Assembly (NCBI GenBank): GCA_013398275.1
Contig: VZSE01002797.1
Location: 29,337-93,336, forward strand
Direction: 5' to 3'
Length of the DNA stretch: 64,000 nucleotides
DNA from: Promerops cafer
Lineage: Eukaryota > Chordata > Aves > Passeriformes > Nectariniidae
The notes under the pieces were generated by a model, which saw only the letters and a list, made by a program, of their open reading frames with translations, did not search any database and was not told where the DNA came from. Both the position numbers and the translations under genes were made by a program. Position 1 is the first letter of the stretch; the number at the start of each line of letters is the position of its first letter. Shown piece after piece: positions 1-13,912 of the stretch.

Positions 1-1639
1 ACGACAGGAGGGATCCGGTTCCCCGTGTGACTGCGGCACAGCGGGTGCCACCGCAGCTGTGCACATTTCTGGGATCCCTCCCAAGTTGTGCTGTCCTCAA
101 GGAGCTGCAAACCCACAGGCAGCTGGGCCTGTGCCAATGCACCCCATGAAGGGGACAGTCCTGTGGCTTCCCGAGTCCCGAGTGTCACCTGGTGCTGCCT
201 TTGAGCAACATCCTCTCCATGGGAGGCTTGGGAATATGCACCACACACATGTCATTAGCAGAACCTGTTGTGATTTTCCCTTATTCTACCCAAAACCAAT
301 GGCACATTGTTTGATCCCTTCACACAGAACTGGGGAGGAAGCCCACGGTTCAGACAACAGCTACTGCTCCGGTACCACAGCTGAGATCACAGCCCTTGCT
401 CAAGAAAAGTGACCTTTCTAAATTTCTACTGAGCCAAACCCAACCCACTCGGCTGATGAGGGTTTTGCACATCTCACACAATGACAATTCTGAACTCTAC
501 AATTTCCACAAAGGGTTCTTCTACTTCAGAACCAACCCTTTGTTTGACAATGGAAGATATTCTCCCATTACCATATTAATTAACCTAAACACACAGTGGA
601 ACAGCTGATTTTTTGCAACCAACCTAGATTATTTCCATGGGAAGAGCAGCACTTGCCACCAAGACTGGCTACAGAAATATAAGGCACCACCTAAACCCAC
701 AAAGAGGGAACAAGTCCTTCCCAGTCCTGAAATCATCTACTCCAAGTGTAGTGGCCAAAAAGCAACTCAGTCCACCAAAATAAAGATCCTTCCCAACTTC
801 TTCAGCACTTGGTCCCTTAGCAAACCCTGCTGTACTCAGGTAGGAGCACTTGTGTTTTAGCTTTAACAGCACTTCAGCTGAATGCATCATTTCTGGACGC
901 TGTGAATTCCATGTGTTCTCCTGCCTTCTCCCAGCCCACTCCTCCTCACAGGCAGGTACAGCTAAGGCAGCTCACGCTTTAGATGCTGAAGAAGTCTTGG
1001 CATTAGGAAACAGCTCCAAACCAGCATGGAAACAGGAGATTAAGAATCTGCTGCCTGTTACATCTGCCCCAGCTTGGCAGGCAGCCTGGGACAGTCCATT
1101 ACTGCTGTGCTGGGCCGAGGGAGGATGTGATGGAGAGGGTGTTTAATCGCACCCTGTAATCTCCTCACTGGACATCTGTTAGAGGCAGTGGCTCCGTTTC
1201 CTCTTGCTGCCTGCCAGGAAGCAGCCGGGATTAACACAAACATGTTTGGGTTCAGGAGGATCCTTTGTTCCCAGGGTCAGTGCTGGATGTGCAGCTTTCT
1301 GTGCTCAGGGCCAGCCTGGCCAAGGGTGGACACTTTGCAGCACAACCCTTCAACACCCTTGTTAATTGTCCCAGCGCGTAATGAAGGTGGCAGGGAGTGT
1401 TTTATATGAATTTACCACCTTCCTCAGCACTTCTGCTGGTACTTCCAATGGATGCTACAGTTTTGAACACAGCCTAGACTTTTTTCCCCCACTCTATCAT
1501 CAACTAAAAATAACTCCCCCACTCATCGCGGGGGGGGCAAAAATCCCAAGTAATCAACTTTTCCTTGCCAGTCTCCACATTCTCTTGGCCACAGTCAGTA
1601 ACAGAAATCACTTTTCCCAATTGCAACCTAAACAAATGC

Positions 1640-2060
1640 CACACGGACAAAAACATCAGATGATCCGCGCAGATCCCAGCCCGACTGCCCACGGCATTCC
1701 CGCGTGCCCGCCTGTGCCGTAGGAGTTTACACGGAGCCGTTTACTGACTGAGCAAAACGCACAGAGGGTGGGGGAAACTCGACTTAAACGACGACAGGCG
1801 AGGGCCCCGGCTGTTGTCACCGCCCTCCGCTGCCAGTGGTGGCTCCGAGCTTCCCTCAGCTCTCCATATGCTGGGTAATTAAATCCTTGTGATTCCCTGC
1901 AGCCCCCAGGAAGGGCTGGGCGCACGCTCCAGCGGTCTCTGCCGATGGCACACGTGGGGATGGTGGCTGAGAGGGAGGTGGGGCAGCCTGGGACGGAGCC
2001 CCAGTGATTGATTCGCTGCTTCCTCCTGCTCTCGGACACGCAATAGCACAGGCTGACCCC
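1640..2060. other. Minor CpG-rich patch
   Basis: Contains more CpG dinucleotides than its surroundings (for example ATGATCCGCGCAGATCCC and the ACGACGACAGGCGAGG area at 1,790). No promoter motif or exon is recognised. It could be an unmethylated regulatory element or a chance GC-rich stretch. Confidence 0.3.
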
Positions 2061-2786
2061 AAACAGGCCAAGCTTTACCCAAAAGCAGATGGGAATGTAA
2101 GTGCCTCAGAACAGCACCTCGGGGCCAGTCCATACTGTGCTGCTTTAATTAAAGAGCTGCAATTCCCAACCAGATGAGTTAATGGGAAAACAAAGAACCA
2201 CAGAGTCTTCCTCCCCACGAAGTCTCACTGTCCATAAAAGCTGCACTGACCTTGACTAAAAATTGATGCAGAAGTGGCTAAATGAATACAACCTATAAGC
2301 ATGGATAAGCTCTCATGAACACACTCCTTCAGGGCTGTTTCTGGGATTTCCTATATGTTAAGCTGGGATAAAGAGGCTATAATCCAGCCCAAGACAATCC
2401 ATGTGGGTAAGAGACCCCTCTTTAGAGATGTACAACCACCCAGCACAGGCAGGGGAGAGCAAGGGGCTGGGAGGACATCCGTGGGTTTGGAGCTCCCCCG
2501 GGAGCACGGCTGTTCCCCAGGCAGCGCTGCCGCTCAGCGGCGGCCGCTCACACGGCAGGGACCGAGAGCAGGAAGGGAAACCTGGGGAAAACGGAGGTTT
2601 CCTCTCCTGAGCACGGCCATGAGTCCTTCTGCGAGGGGAGAGGTCACAGGGAGAAATAAAGCAAAGGCAGAAGCTTGGACTAGGCTGTAAGAATGTGCTG
2701 TGGCATAAAAACAGAGACCTAAGAGGGACCGGGAATTGAAAGCTAGATAAGGAAAATGTGCATTTATATCCAAAACCCACCAAGAA

Positions 2787-2848
2787 CCATAGAACAGAAT
2801 CATAGAATTATTAAGATTGGAAAAGATCTCCATTGAGTCCAATCTTTA
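2787..2848 (-). mobile_element. CR1 LINE 3'-end fragment
   Basis: The + strand reads ATCATAGAATTATTAAGATT, then a GGAAAAGATCTCC motif and GAGTCCAATC, a diverged reverse complement of the CR1 3' UTR and its ATTCTATG tail. Only about 60 bp are recognisable. Confidence 0.7.
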
Positions 2849-5800
2849 AGAAGGGTGGTTAAAGCTTTTATATAGCCATATATTAAACTCCATTACAAAA
2901 AAATGATGACCCAAACCAATATCTTCTGTTTTGCCTGCTCTTGTTAAATTGAGCATATTTTTAGTCCCACCCCGCCTCTAAGATACTGGAGATACCCAAT
3001 GCCCTTTTCCTTCCAGGCTGGTTCCCATGAAGATTTGGGTTGTCTGTGTCAGAATCCCAGAACGAGAAACGTGTGGTAAGTTCCACCTCTTGCCTAAGTC
3101 AGTAGGACTGTCTCATATCTGTAATTCAGAAGTTTCTGAAACACACACAGACCAAACCAAAATAAGCTTTTCCCTCCCCAGAGTTTGACTTTAAAAGGCC
3201 AGAACAGCTGCTAGTGTGGGTGAAGTGGTTAGAGACCCATGAAGCAAAAATATCTGCAGCTTCACACAAGAAGTGCTGCTCAGCATCACTGACTCTGTGG
3301 CTGACCAGAGGTGGAAACAGCACGTGCACAAGAAATTACTCCTTGATCTCACACTCAGGGTAACCCGAGTATGAGAAATAGCTCTTTCATAGAGAAAGAT
3401 CATATTTAATTTGAACTTGAACAAAACTATTGGGTTTTTTTTCATTCTCTGGAATGTTTATAAAGAAGTATGTTTGTCTCAAAGCTACTTTCTCTCAAGC
3501 TCCAGGGCTCTGAGAAATACATCAAAAGGTGCAGGCAGCAGGTTGGCTGCAGAAAAGAGCACTGAAGTATTTGCATCATACACCCATCGCAGCAGGATGC
3601 CTTCCCCTGAGCTGAGGAACAAGTGTTTCTCACAAGGATAAGCTCTCCTCACCAAAATTATGGTTTTTTTTTCAAAAGCTAGTCCCCAGCCCAGAGCAAG
3701 TTGGTATCACACAGAGCATCTCCCCAGATCAGCACACTGAGCATACAGGATACAGGGTGGACTGTGACATACCCAGAGGTGGTCACCCACCAACCTGAGA
3801 CCACCTGCAGTGCAGGCAGAGGAAAACACTGCTTGGCCACTTTAAAAAGGCAAGTTAAACACATCCTGGGACCTCACACTGACTCTGTTGGCTAAATCAC
3901 TGTACCTGAGGTCATATCACTCCTTCCCAGGGAAAAAGTTAAGAGAAACTCAGCACATGCTACTGGAAACACATCTGTAGCTGTCAAGCACAGCTTTGAG
4001 ATCTGTTGGACTGATTGCAGATAACAGCTACTGCCTTCCCAGCCAAGGTAAATAATTAAGTACTAGCAGAGGAGTTCAAAGCCTCAGCAGCTGCCCCTCC
4101 TGCCCTCCACCAGTGCACATTCCCACACTCAATTCAGCAGAGCACATCCAGGAGGTTATCCACGTAATCCCCTGCACAATCTCAGAGAAAAAGGTATGCT
4201 GCTTCCAATAGCTGCAACACTAAGTGATGAAATCTGACTGTGGAACTGCTGGAAACAATAGAGACCTTGGGAGAGGCACAGATTTAGAGTTCAAGACAAG
4301 CAACTTGATTTTTAAAGGGTAACTCCTGGAAGGTCATGCCGGGGGTTGCACCCAAGGATGCCAAGAAGGCAAAGGCTAACAAAAGCAAGGTATCTTATTT
4401 GCAGAGGTACCTGCTAACGATGCATTGTGAGACCCAGAGGAGGAACAATTACTGAAGTTAATTTTGAAACTTCCCTCTTACACCACATGATAAACAAATT
4501 CCACCATCACCTCACCCCAGACACAAACCCCGACCCTCTGGGTGGCAGAACCTGGAGAGAGCCTCTTCCAGACTACTTTTTCCGTGGTTTTCTCTCCCCC
4601 TACAGTTTCTCAGATTTTATTATAACACAAAAAGATCAGCAAGAGGAACTCTGTTAGAGATGTCCTCTCCTCCATCAAAAATTGCATGGAGACCCAGGTT
4701 TATGTAACACACCTACAACCCTTTTTACAGAGTCTCTGCAATATAGCAATTTTGATGGTAATTTAGCAGCATTAACATACTTTGTTTTCAATTTAGAGCC
4801 TTTTTAACTGCAATCTCTACCTACAACAGTTCACACTCCAGATCATCACAACACCAGTGAGGGATGGGGGAAAGTGAACTGATGCTGGTAAACAGCTTTG
4901 GTCTGGGTACCAATCCACCCTCGGAAACTGGGCAAGCACAGATCGTGTTGCCAGGGAAATGAAACCCAAGTGAGGGGAAACCCCCAAAGTAAGGTGGTCC
5001 TAGCTTTGAACAGGCCAGACTAAACAAAAAATAAACAAAAAAATGTTGGGGAAATGAGCAAGGATTGAGAAAATAGAAAGCAAAGGGATAACTGGCCTTC
5101 TTGAAAACTCAGAAATTCAGATGATTTACTGCTTTATTTAATGCCTGTGTGCTTCAGTTACTTCTTATCTGCTGCTCCCCACATGAGCACTGTGCACACA
5201 GGACACATTTGCACCCCTGAACTGAACCACAGGGCAGAGAGCCCTGTCACTGTAATATTTATAGCAGCAATATTTACCACAGAGGTATGAAAATGGCCCT
5301 GTGAACTTCTAACCCTCAACTTGCACCTTCACCAGTGTGACACCGAGTCGCCTGCGGTTCATTCGCTGTGTTTAAGAAAAGCAGTGGAGAAACCAGAACC
5401 CCTGGCCCCACAGCAGCCTGTGGAACCTCTAAAAAAGCCAAAATGACTGAGAAGTGCCACGTGGTGAAAGAGTTCACACCTCAGCTCCAGTGCAGAAATG
5501 CACTGCATTTTCTCCTGCAGCATAAAACCTATTATTTTGCACAGGTATCTGAATATCAATAATAAAATATATCAAGCAGACAAGTATACAACAAAACAAA
5601 GGCAGAAAACTAACCAGGGAAATAGATGTGCTGTCAACTCAGTGATTCCTCTTCCAGAGCCCCTGAGTGATGCTCCCATTCCCTTCCATAAAGCACCCAC
5701 CAGCTGAGCCTGGGTTTCTGTTTGGTGCAGAAGTGGTGCAAAAACCCTCAGACCCAAAATTTGTGGGTGTTTTTTAAAGTTCTGCTAAGGCTGTTTGGCC

Positions 5801-8800
5801 CTGCACGATGCAATGTGCTTCCCAAGGCTGCAGGGAGCAGAGGGACACTGGGAAGGACCCGCCAGCCCCACAAGGAGTGGGGCAGAGGGGACAGAGCCAC
5901 CTGAGGCCATCCAGCCAAATGGCTGCTGACCCCCAGACCAGCCTAATCTTGACCAAAGCTGATCAAGCTGCCTTAACTCCTGTGGGGGGACGGGCAGGTT
6001 AATGGAGCAGTGCTACAATGTCCTGCCAAACGAGGGTAATCCAGGACATGTTTTGCCTTCTAAGTAGAAAAATTGTTTAACCTGTAATTTAATGTTCAGC
6101 TAAGTCATATAATCCCTTTCAATTCACTTTTTTATTAGTTGCAGAAAAAATGCGGGGCTTGGAAACGCTTTGGAGTAAGAGAAAAACCACCTCAGATCTG
6201 CAGACATTGAAGCTAAGTTGAGTTAGCAACTCCAAAGGGAGCCTCTGCACCTGCAGCAGCTCTGAACTGCAGCTGGTAATGCAGCAAGACAAGCTGAGTT
6301 CCGCACAGCCACGGGAGACCAGGCAGGAGGCCGGCAAAGAGAGGCCAGGAACAACTCCTGGAACTCCTGCAAGGTTTGTGGGGTCCCAGAGCTGTGTGGG
6401 ACACAGCCCCACACAACAGGAGTGAGACTGGAACAGCACCCAGCAACCTCAGCATTGTGAAATCCCAAGTGAAGAATTCCCTTTCTGCTACGCTCACAAC
6501 ACCCATTGGAAAGACCGGTTCCCCTCTTCCCCTGCATGAGCACATGAGTTTAATTAAGCATGCTGTTTAACGATTTGCATGGCATGACTCGTCTACAGAC
6601 CAGAGATGGTGCAAGCCTGTTATCTGTAAAGGCAGAAAAACCCTCAAAACCCCCCAAAAGCACAAGCCACCTCATCTCCAGGGATCTGTTTGAGACCCAG
6701 ATCATTCCTAAGCAGCAACAGGAATTTCTGCCACGACCCAACTACAACAGCAAAACAAGTTGGAATATTTCATGTTGTACTGCTGATGACAATTGGTTTT
6801 GAGGGGAGAATCCTGGCTGGTTAAGGAGAAGGAAAGCCATCCTAGCACCCCAAGACACAGAGGAATGATGCTCCTGGTGCAGGGTGGGGGTTCACTGGTC
6901 ACCTTTACCACACACAAGCCATCTCCCTTCCTCCTACACCCATGCAGAAGGAAAAAATACAAGAACTTCAAGTACAGAGAGCTTTGGCATGGCTGGATGT
7001 AAGTAAGGATCAAAACTGGTGTTGTGGGGTTACCTTACCCAAAGGGTGGATTATTAAACTATGCTGTACATGCAGTTCCTCTGAAAGGATTAAGTCCAAC
7101 ACCCTCACAGGGGTACAAGCCACAGACAAGAACGCAGAGGGTCCGATACCCAAAGATTAAATCAACCATTCTGGCAGCACACGTGAGGTATTTAGACACA
7201 GACCGGTTTCAGCCATTTCCCCAGCCCCAGCACAACTTCCAGATTCTGTTCTCATTTTCCCAGGATGTCTATTGTAAAGACAAGGAGAGGAAGGAAAAAA
7301 GAAAAAAGCATGATCACAAACACACCACCATTAAAACAGAGTTGAAGAATATGCGGATGCTCCTGAAAATCACTTCCAAAGTGGTTCCCCAGCACACAGG
7401 GAAGCGTTCAGCTCCTGCTGACCAGTCAGTGACCCTGGGGAAGAGGCTTTCCATGGCAGCAAATCCCACTGTCAACCACCAAGGAATGGAAACACCTTTC
7501 TCCAAAAGAGAAGCCCCAACTGTACCCCTGCAAGCAGACATTGTGATCTAGTGAGGGGTGGCTGGAATGAAACAATCCTGGGAGCATCATGAGAGACTCT
7601 CCCAACTGTAACTGTCTTTTTTTTTTGTCCTAATTTCAGAGCTCAAGTGCCACATAAGAACCAAAAATAAAGTGTCAGCCAAAAGGTTTTGCATGGAAGA
7701 AACACGAGCTGTACCACTTAAAAATGGACCAGTTTAACCAAGTGCCAAATGAGCTATTTGCATTAACCTCGTGAAACAGGATATGAAGCACTTTTAGCAA
7801 GAAACAAGAGATTGACTTTATTAGAAAAATACTTTTAAGGTTCAAATTCATCAAATCATTTGTAGCCAGGGATGATTTGTAAAAGACATTATTGGCTGAC
7901 AAAGCTGGCTTTTGGCTGTCCAAGCCATCAGCAATTACCACCCAGAGGGACATTACCTGTTCTCAGCTAATGAGGGACACCAGCGCCAAACAGCAGGCAC
8001 AGACATTAACTGGGGTAGAAAATGGCTCTTTAGGGCTCAGGAAGAAAACTATTCTGAGACATCCACAAGAAGCCAAGACATTTCACTTGGTATAAAGGAG
8101 ACTGTAGAGAAGAAGTGTGTATTGTTCTCCTATGTTTATCTAGACTCAATCAAAGTTATCTAAACTCAATCAGACACTGAAAACCATCTTGGGTTTGGAC
8201 CAGATAAACCTCTCCCCATGAAATTAAGGAGTCACAATTCCTAATTGCTGTCTTAAGCAACAAGACTGAAAATCTATGGCACCCTTCAAGCAAACAAACC
8301 CATCACCTCAGGGTCGATGTTGTAATTTGGTTTATTTGAGCCTAGAATTTACTGTGTCGCAAATGCCATCCCCACCCACTGGGCTCTGGTGAGACCAGCC
8401 CCTTCCTCCTGCCCAACTTCTCACTTCCACTTCTGACCCAGGATTTTATTGCAAAGGGAAGCCAGGGTTACTGGCCATAAAAGGCAAAGACCCATCTGTC
8501 ACATTTCTGCACAGGGGAGTCAGCTAAGAGGAACTTCAGCAACTTCCTCAAAACTCAGGAAACAGCAAGAGGCCACTGCCATCCCCCTTATAAGGATTAA
8601 AGGGCTTTCCTCCCCTTCCAGCAGGGACGCTCGTGGCCACCAGCACCAGACTGTGGAGGAGCACAGATGTCTCATTCTGAAGGAAGACAAAAGGGAAGGG
8701 AAAGAAAAAGAGCAGCAGCGAACAGGCAGTTTAGGGAGCTCTGCCCCAGGCTCCCCTGCTCTGCGAGGGTGCTGCAGATGCACCCTTCTCCTTGGTGACC

Positions 8801-9411
8801 CAGTGTGCTCCTTTCCATGCAATCCTACTGATGCAGCTGCTGGAATTAACAAGCTGAAAATTTCAGTAATATCAAGAATGCATCTGGCCTTTCAGTTGTG
8901 GCATGTTTATATTTGCTTAACAAACCTCTGTGTTTATTCCATCGGATATTATTCTGAATTCCTAACCTCAACTACGGCCATGCTCAATCCAAAAATAAGG
9001 GGAGTCAGAAACTATTTCATTCAGGAACATTAACTTTGCCTTTTTTTAATGAAAAAGCATTCTTTTGCATTTACACTACTAACCACAGCTACACTTAAAC
9101 TCACTTAACACACAGATGAAGGTGAGATGCCCCTGCACTGAAAATCACTTGCCAGCAGCACATTGGACCTTGTATTTCACATATATCAACAAGAAAAGCT
9201 GACAGGACAATTTCATTTTTGTTTCACTTTCAGAATCACGTGAAACAATGCAGCAGTATTGGGTGGAAACCACAGAACTGATTATGAGCCCAGAGGTAAA
9301 AGTTAACCTGAGCTTGTTTGTCAGGTCTTAATAGCACAATGGTGCTTGGGGAGAAAAGTCAGTGTGATGCTCACAGGGCATCTTAAAATCCCAAAACATC
9401 GCTCACTGTAG

Positions 9412-9434
9412 TTTTTTTTTTTTGGGGGGGGGGG
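9412..9434. repeat. T12-G11 homopolymer junction
   Basis: Twelve T directly followed by eleven G in the large 3' intron. Length is likely polymorphic or assembly-sensitive. Confidence 0.95.
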
Positions 9435-12400
9435 AGGTTTTTATTTCTGAGGAAACTACATAGTTGGAGCTTCATAATTTTAGGGTAAGCCAAGGAATCA
9501 CTGCTTTGTAGTTGCAGTGGCTCCAAGTCTCTTCCTTACAGTGGTTCCTACATGCATGAATGGTGCCTCCCCCCTTCCCAGCACCAGTCTCGTAAACCAA
9601 AACAGTTCCAGTCAGATGGGAACCAAACAACACAAGATGTCCTCTTCCCCATTACATCAAAGAAAATATTGCTCTGTCCCACACCAGACCTTAGAACAAA
9701 CTGCTTCACTCTGGGCAAAGTGTCCCACTGATCTCCAGGAAGTCCCACTAGTAGAGCATATGCCAGTATTTATCTTTAATTTCATTTTTTCAAGTTCAGG
9801 TACATAAGCTGAACCTTTGGTAACACATTCTACAACCTTTGTGAAAGGGTTTGGTGTGGTAGGTTAGATGCTGCCCAACAGCCACAGAAAGACAATCAAC
9901 CCTCCCCCCCTTTTTTAATACATAAACACTATTGCTTGACTTCCCAGGAGCACAGAGAGGATGTATTATAACAGGAAACACAAAAACTTCACTTTTTGGT
10001 TTTGACCACCAAGCTAGAACCTCTCCCTTGGAAGAGCAGCTTTTCAGGAGCAGCTTGAAAAACACCCTGGCTTACAGCAGCCTCATTACATGACAAGAGA
10101 AAGCTCCCCCTCCACAATAAACACCAAAATAAATACAGGTCAGAGAGGCCTCACCCAGCTCCAGGCTGCAAGCTTTCTTTGTTTAAAAAAGCTTTTCTTT
10201 TCTTTCTTTCTTATTGTTTAAAACAGTCTTATTAAATCTGATCTTCACTACCTAATGTTGGGCCACTTGGGTCCCACTGCTAAACCTGAGGCTGATGTTC
10301 CTTTGCCAGCAAGCCACTGGCCTGTGTTGATTATCCCAAAAACTTCCAGTGCCATTTTATAATGCAAGACCCTCAGCAGAGATCTTACCCAGAGGGAAAA
10401 AAATACCCAAGAAAAAAAACCCCCAAGCAGGTATAACATCTGACTTTACTGTTCTTGAATGCAAAACTCCACAAGCCCTTTTTGACACGAGGCTCCTAAA
10501 AATAACTCATCCTTAAAAAAGTCCAGTTATTTTTATACAGTCACAAGAATCACTGGATTGCTTCTAATTATCCCATCCTTCCTTGGAATGTCTATTTGTG
10601 CTCAACACAACTGGCTGCGACACCAGTGGAATCATAACACATCCTGAATTACAGGCAGCTGGATAAGTTTAGTTTCACCTTGTGAACAGCTTTGAGAGAG
10701 TGACAGTTAAAAAAAGCCCATTTTACTGTGATCTTTAGAGTCTGTGTTAAAAAGGTGCCAGTTCAAAGTAGAAACAGATCTTACACCGGCCATGACTGAA
10801 AACACAACCTGTGTGTAACAAGGATTCACAGCAGGATTAGAAATGTTCCACCTAAACAGGATCAGCAGGCAGATTCCTAAAAAGCCCCAGAGAGTGGTAA
10901 CACGGAGGAATCTGCTCGAGGCACAACAGAAATATGGACAGTTGTCCATCTGCACCATGCCCAGCCATTCCAGCTGGACCCTCCCAGTAACCAGGGTACC
11001 ATGGTACCACTGCACGGCCCCAGAGACTCCCGGGGTGCAGTCAGCACTCAGCTCTTACAGGAACTCATTACTGCACACCCAAATATTTGCAAGGAAAACT
11101 TGCTAGATGCTTATTCATGGGAGGCCTGGCTCCTGCCTGATTTTCTTAATGCTCCTCACACCCTGAGGGGAAGAACATTTCCAGAATTAGTCTACAGCCC
11201 CATCTTCTTCTCCCAAGCTGCATCTCAAACCCAGAACTCACACCGTATCTTTCTACTATTATTTAACACTATTTTTTTCCTCACACCATCTTTCTGCTAT
11301 TGTTTCACACTATTTTTTTCTCCTTTAAAAACGTGATGCTTTTATCTGAAGAGTCATCCATTGCAATTTGTATTGTCATGGCAACAGGACTCCCTCCCCT
11401 GCCCAAAGCCCATCCCCAGGCTCATTGTGCTCATTAACAGACTGGCAGGCAGCAGCCTGCATACAGATGAACCTCTCAACGTGGGCTGCTCTCCCTGCAG
11501 CTGGACTGACACAGCTCCTGCTATGGGGTTATGGTTGCACCAGAAGAAGGGAAAGAGTCCTCCTAAGTCAAATTTCCTCTATTCAAAGAAATAAGCTTTT
11601 TACTCAAGGCATTTTTGTAGTAGGCACATTTTTGTTGTGCTGGTTAAAATGAAGAGACCCAGGTTCATAACCTGCCTGAGCGGTGCAATAAAAAATGAAT
11701 ATTTAGAGCAGGTGTAAGAGGGCTTGTGCTAAGGCAGCTTGGACATACTGATACAGAAAAAGGGGAAGATTGCTCCACAAAGGAACACAGCCAAGAACAG
11801 GGCTCTGGAGCCCTCTTACGGCAGCTCTCTCTCAGCTTCCTCAGAGCAGAATTCCATGTACGCCTCGCAGTGTCTGTAAGGACACGGGTGCAGTGCCATT
11901 AAGACAGGGTGGGAAAGAACACCTTCTGGCTTTGATCATACAAATGTTAAAACCCCACACCTGCAGCTCCTTCAGTGGTCCTGCTGGGTGTGCAAAGACT
12001 GGACAAGCCCCACGTTTAAATTGGGACAGAGGGATACTGAGACCAATCTCCTCCACAGCTAAAGTGCTGCTTCAGCAACAGAAACACGTAAGGAAAAAAC
12101 CCAATTCACTGCTCCAGTGCTAACAACTGCTCCATGGGCATGTCAGGCTGACCAGTGCCATGTAGGAAGGCCAGACTGGTTTCAGACCAACACTTTCTTG
12201 ACTTCTCTAAGCCAATAAGTTCTGATACAGCCACAGAGCTCAGTTCCAAAGTCTCTGCCCAGCAGCCACTCTGGGAGCACATGGCAAGGAGGGGGTTCAC
12301 CTAAAGCTGGGAAAAGCACAGCTGCTGGGCTCCGAAGGGGTTACAGAGATTCAACAGCAGGGAAATATTTATGGAGAAAAGATGCTGAGCTGTGCATGAT

Positions 12401-13895
12401 TTCCAGGCTGGAGATGGTTTTAATTTACCTCTTGCAAAGGCTGTGATTATTTGCTGCTGGTTTTTGTTGAAAGCAGCTATTCGAGGCTCACCTACTCCCT
12501 CTGGTGTCACAGCTCTGCAGCTGAGCCAGAACAAAACAGCCCCTAAACTCACACAAACTACAAGGAATTCTGCTTTTTTTCCCTCTCTGTAAAAGAGGAA
12601 GCCATATTTATAAGCAGTAGTGATTACCCTTCCCAGGCACAAAGCAGTCTTTGACTATAGCACACTAAGGACAGTACAGACATCTCCTAGAGCTTAGGGC
12701 TACAGCCAGGAGCAGATCTCTTTCTTTTCCAGCTCTTCCTTTAGAGACTGCCTGACTTTAGCTCAACTGCAGCATCCACCGCGCTCCTCACTAGATTTTC
12801 CTATAGTTCTGGTCAGCATTGACATGCCTGTGTTAAAGTATTAGTTCAGATATTTTTATGAGATGTTTTAAAACTGGGGAAGTATGTATCATCATTGTTA
12901 CACGACTGGAGTCAGGCACCCAATGCTCCTGGGACTAGCTGTACACTGCAGGAGGAAGCTGCATCTCACCAGCCCTCTCACACCACTCCATGAACTCCAG
13001 GAACCTGCACAGCCCCACAGACAGAAGGGATCCAGTTTTCACCATGGTTAAAAACTGCCACCTCCCAACCAGTGCTGCTTCCCCATGCATTTCCCAGATG
13101 CCATCCTGCTGCATGGTTGTTCTGCTTCTTTCTTCTCAGCCTGCTCCTACTCTTCTTTGCCTTTATGTTTCTTGTGCTTTCTTTCACTGCTGAGCTGCCA
13201 TACGATGCTGCTATAGCAGCAAGGAGAACAAACACAGCTCCTTATCCTCCCTTTTTCATTTGTAGCTGCTTCTCTCCCCATTCCACTTGGGAATCTTGCA
13301 TCCTCTCTTGCACTGTCTGCCCCAAGCCTTGTCCCCAAGCTGGCAGCAGCTTACCCAGCCTGGCAGAATCCCTCCCCAGCCCATGTGAACAAGGTTTCCA
13401 AGCTCTCCTCATAAAGCATCTACTCCACATTCTCCGATTAATACATACCTTGAAGGGAACCATAAATATTTGCCTGGATTTTCTGTTAATCTTGCTCTGA
13501 CAAAGCTATTAGGATTACTGGAGTGTGGGTTGATAAGCAATGGGGTGAGTGCTGGAGTGTTTCGGGAGATGACAGCAACATCTTGCTGTATTTCACTGAT
13601 GTGGATGCCTTGGTGACCTGCACTAATCCACTCGGAAAATTACTATGAGAGAACAAAGAGTCTTAAAATATGAAGCTGAGGGAGGTGGAGTGCTGCAAAG
13701 AGAAGTTTATTTCCAGACCAGCCTTTTCTAAATATATGCATAAACATCTGTATTCAGCACTCAGTGGAGAATCACGAGCTGAAATGAGCAGAGAATAACC
13801 CAGAGCAGGACCTCCCCACACACTCACAGCCACATGCATTGGTCCAGCAGGAGAAATCCAGGAGCCCTAATTTATAGCATAACCTTTCTCTCAGT

Positions 13896-13912
13896 ACACA
13901 CACACACACACA
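13896..13912. repeat. (AC)n microsatellite, about 8 units
   Basis: Alternating AC run of 17 bp in the large 3' intron. It creates a His-Thr run in an otherwise non-coding open frame. Confidence 0.95.

Noticed and set aside
3045..3095. Possible further CR1 fragment (CAGAATCCCAGAACGAG)
   Set aside because: Too short and diverged to separate from chance similarity.
7024..7551. 175-codon + strand open frame with a lysine-rich middle
   Set aside because: No recognisable domain; composition follows local A-rich DNA.
8449..9033. 194-codon + strand open frame
   Set aside because: No homology that I recognise; overlaps a stretch better explained as non-coding.
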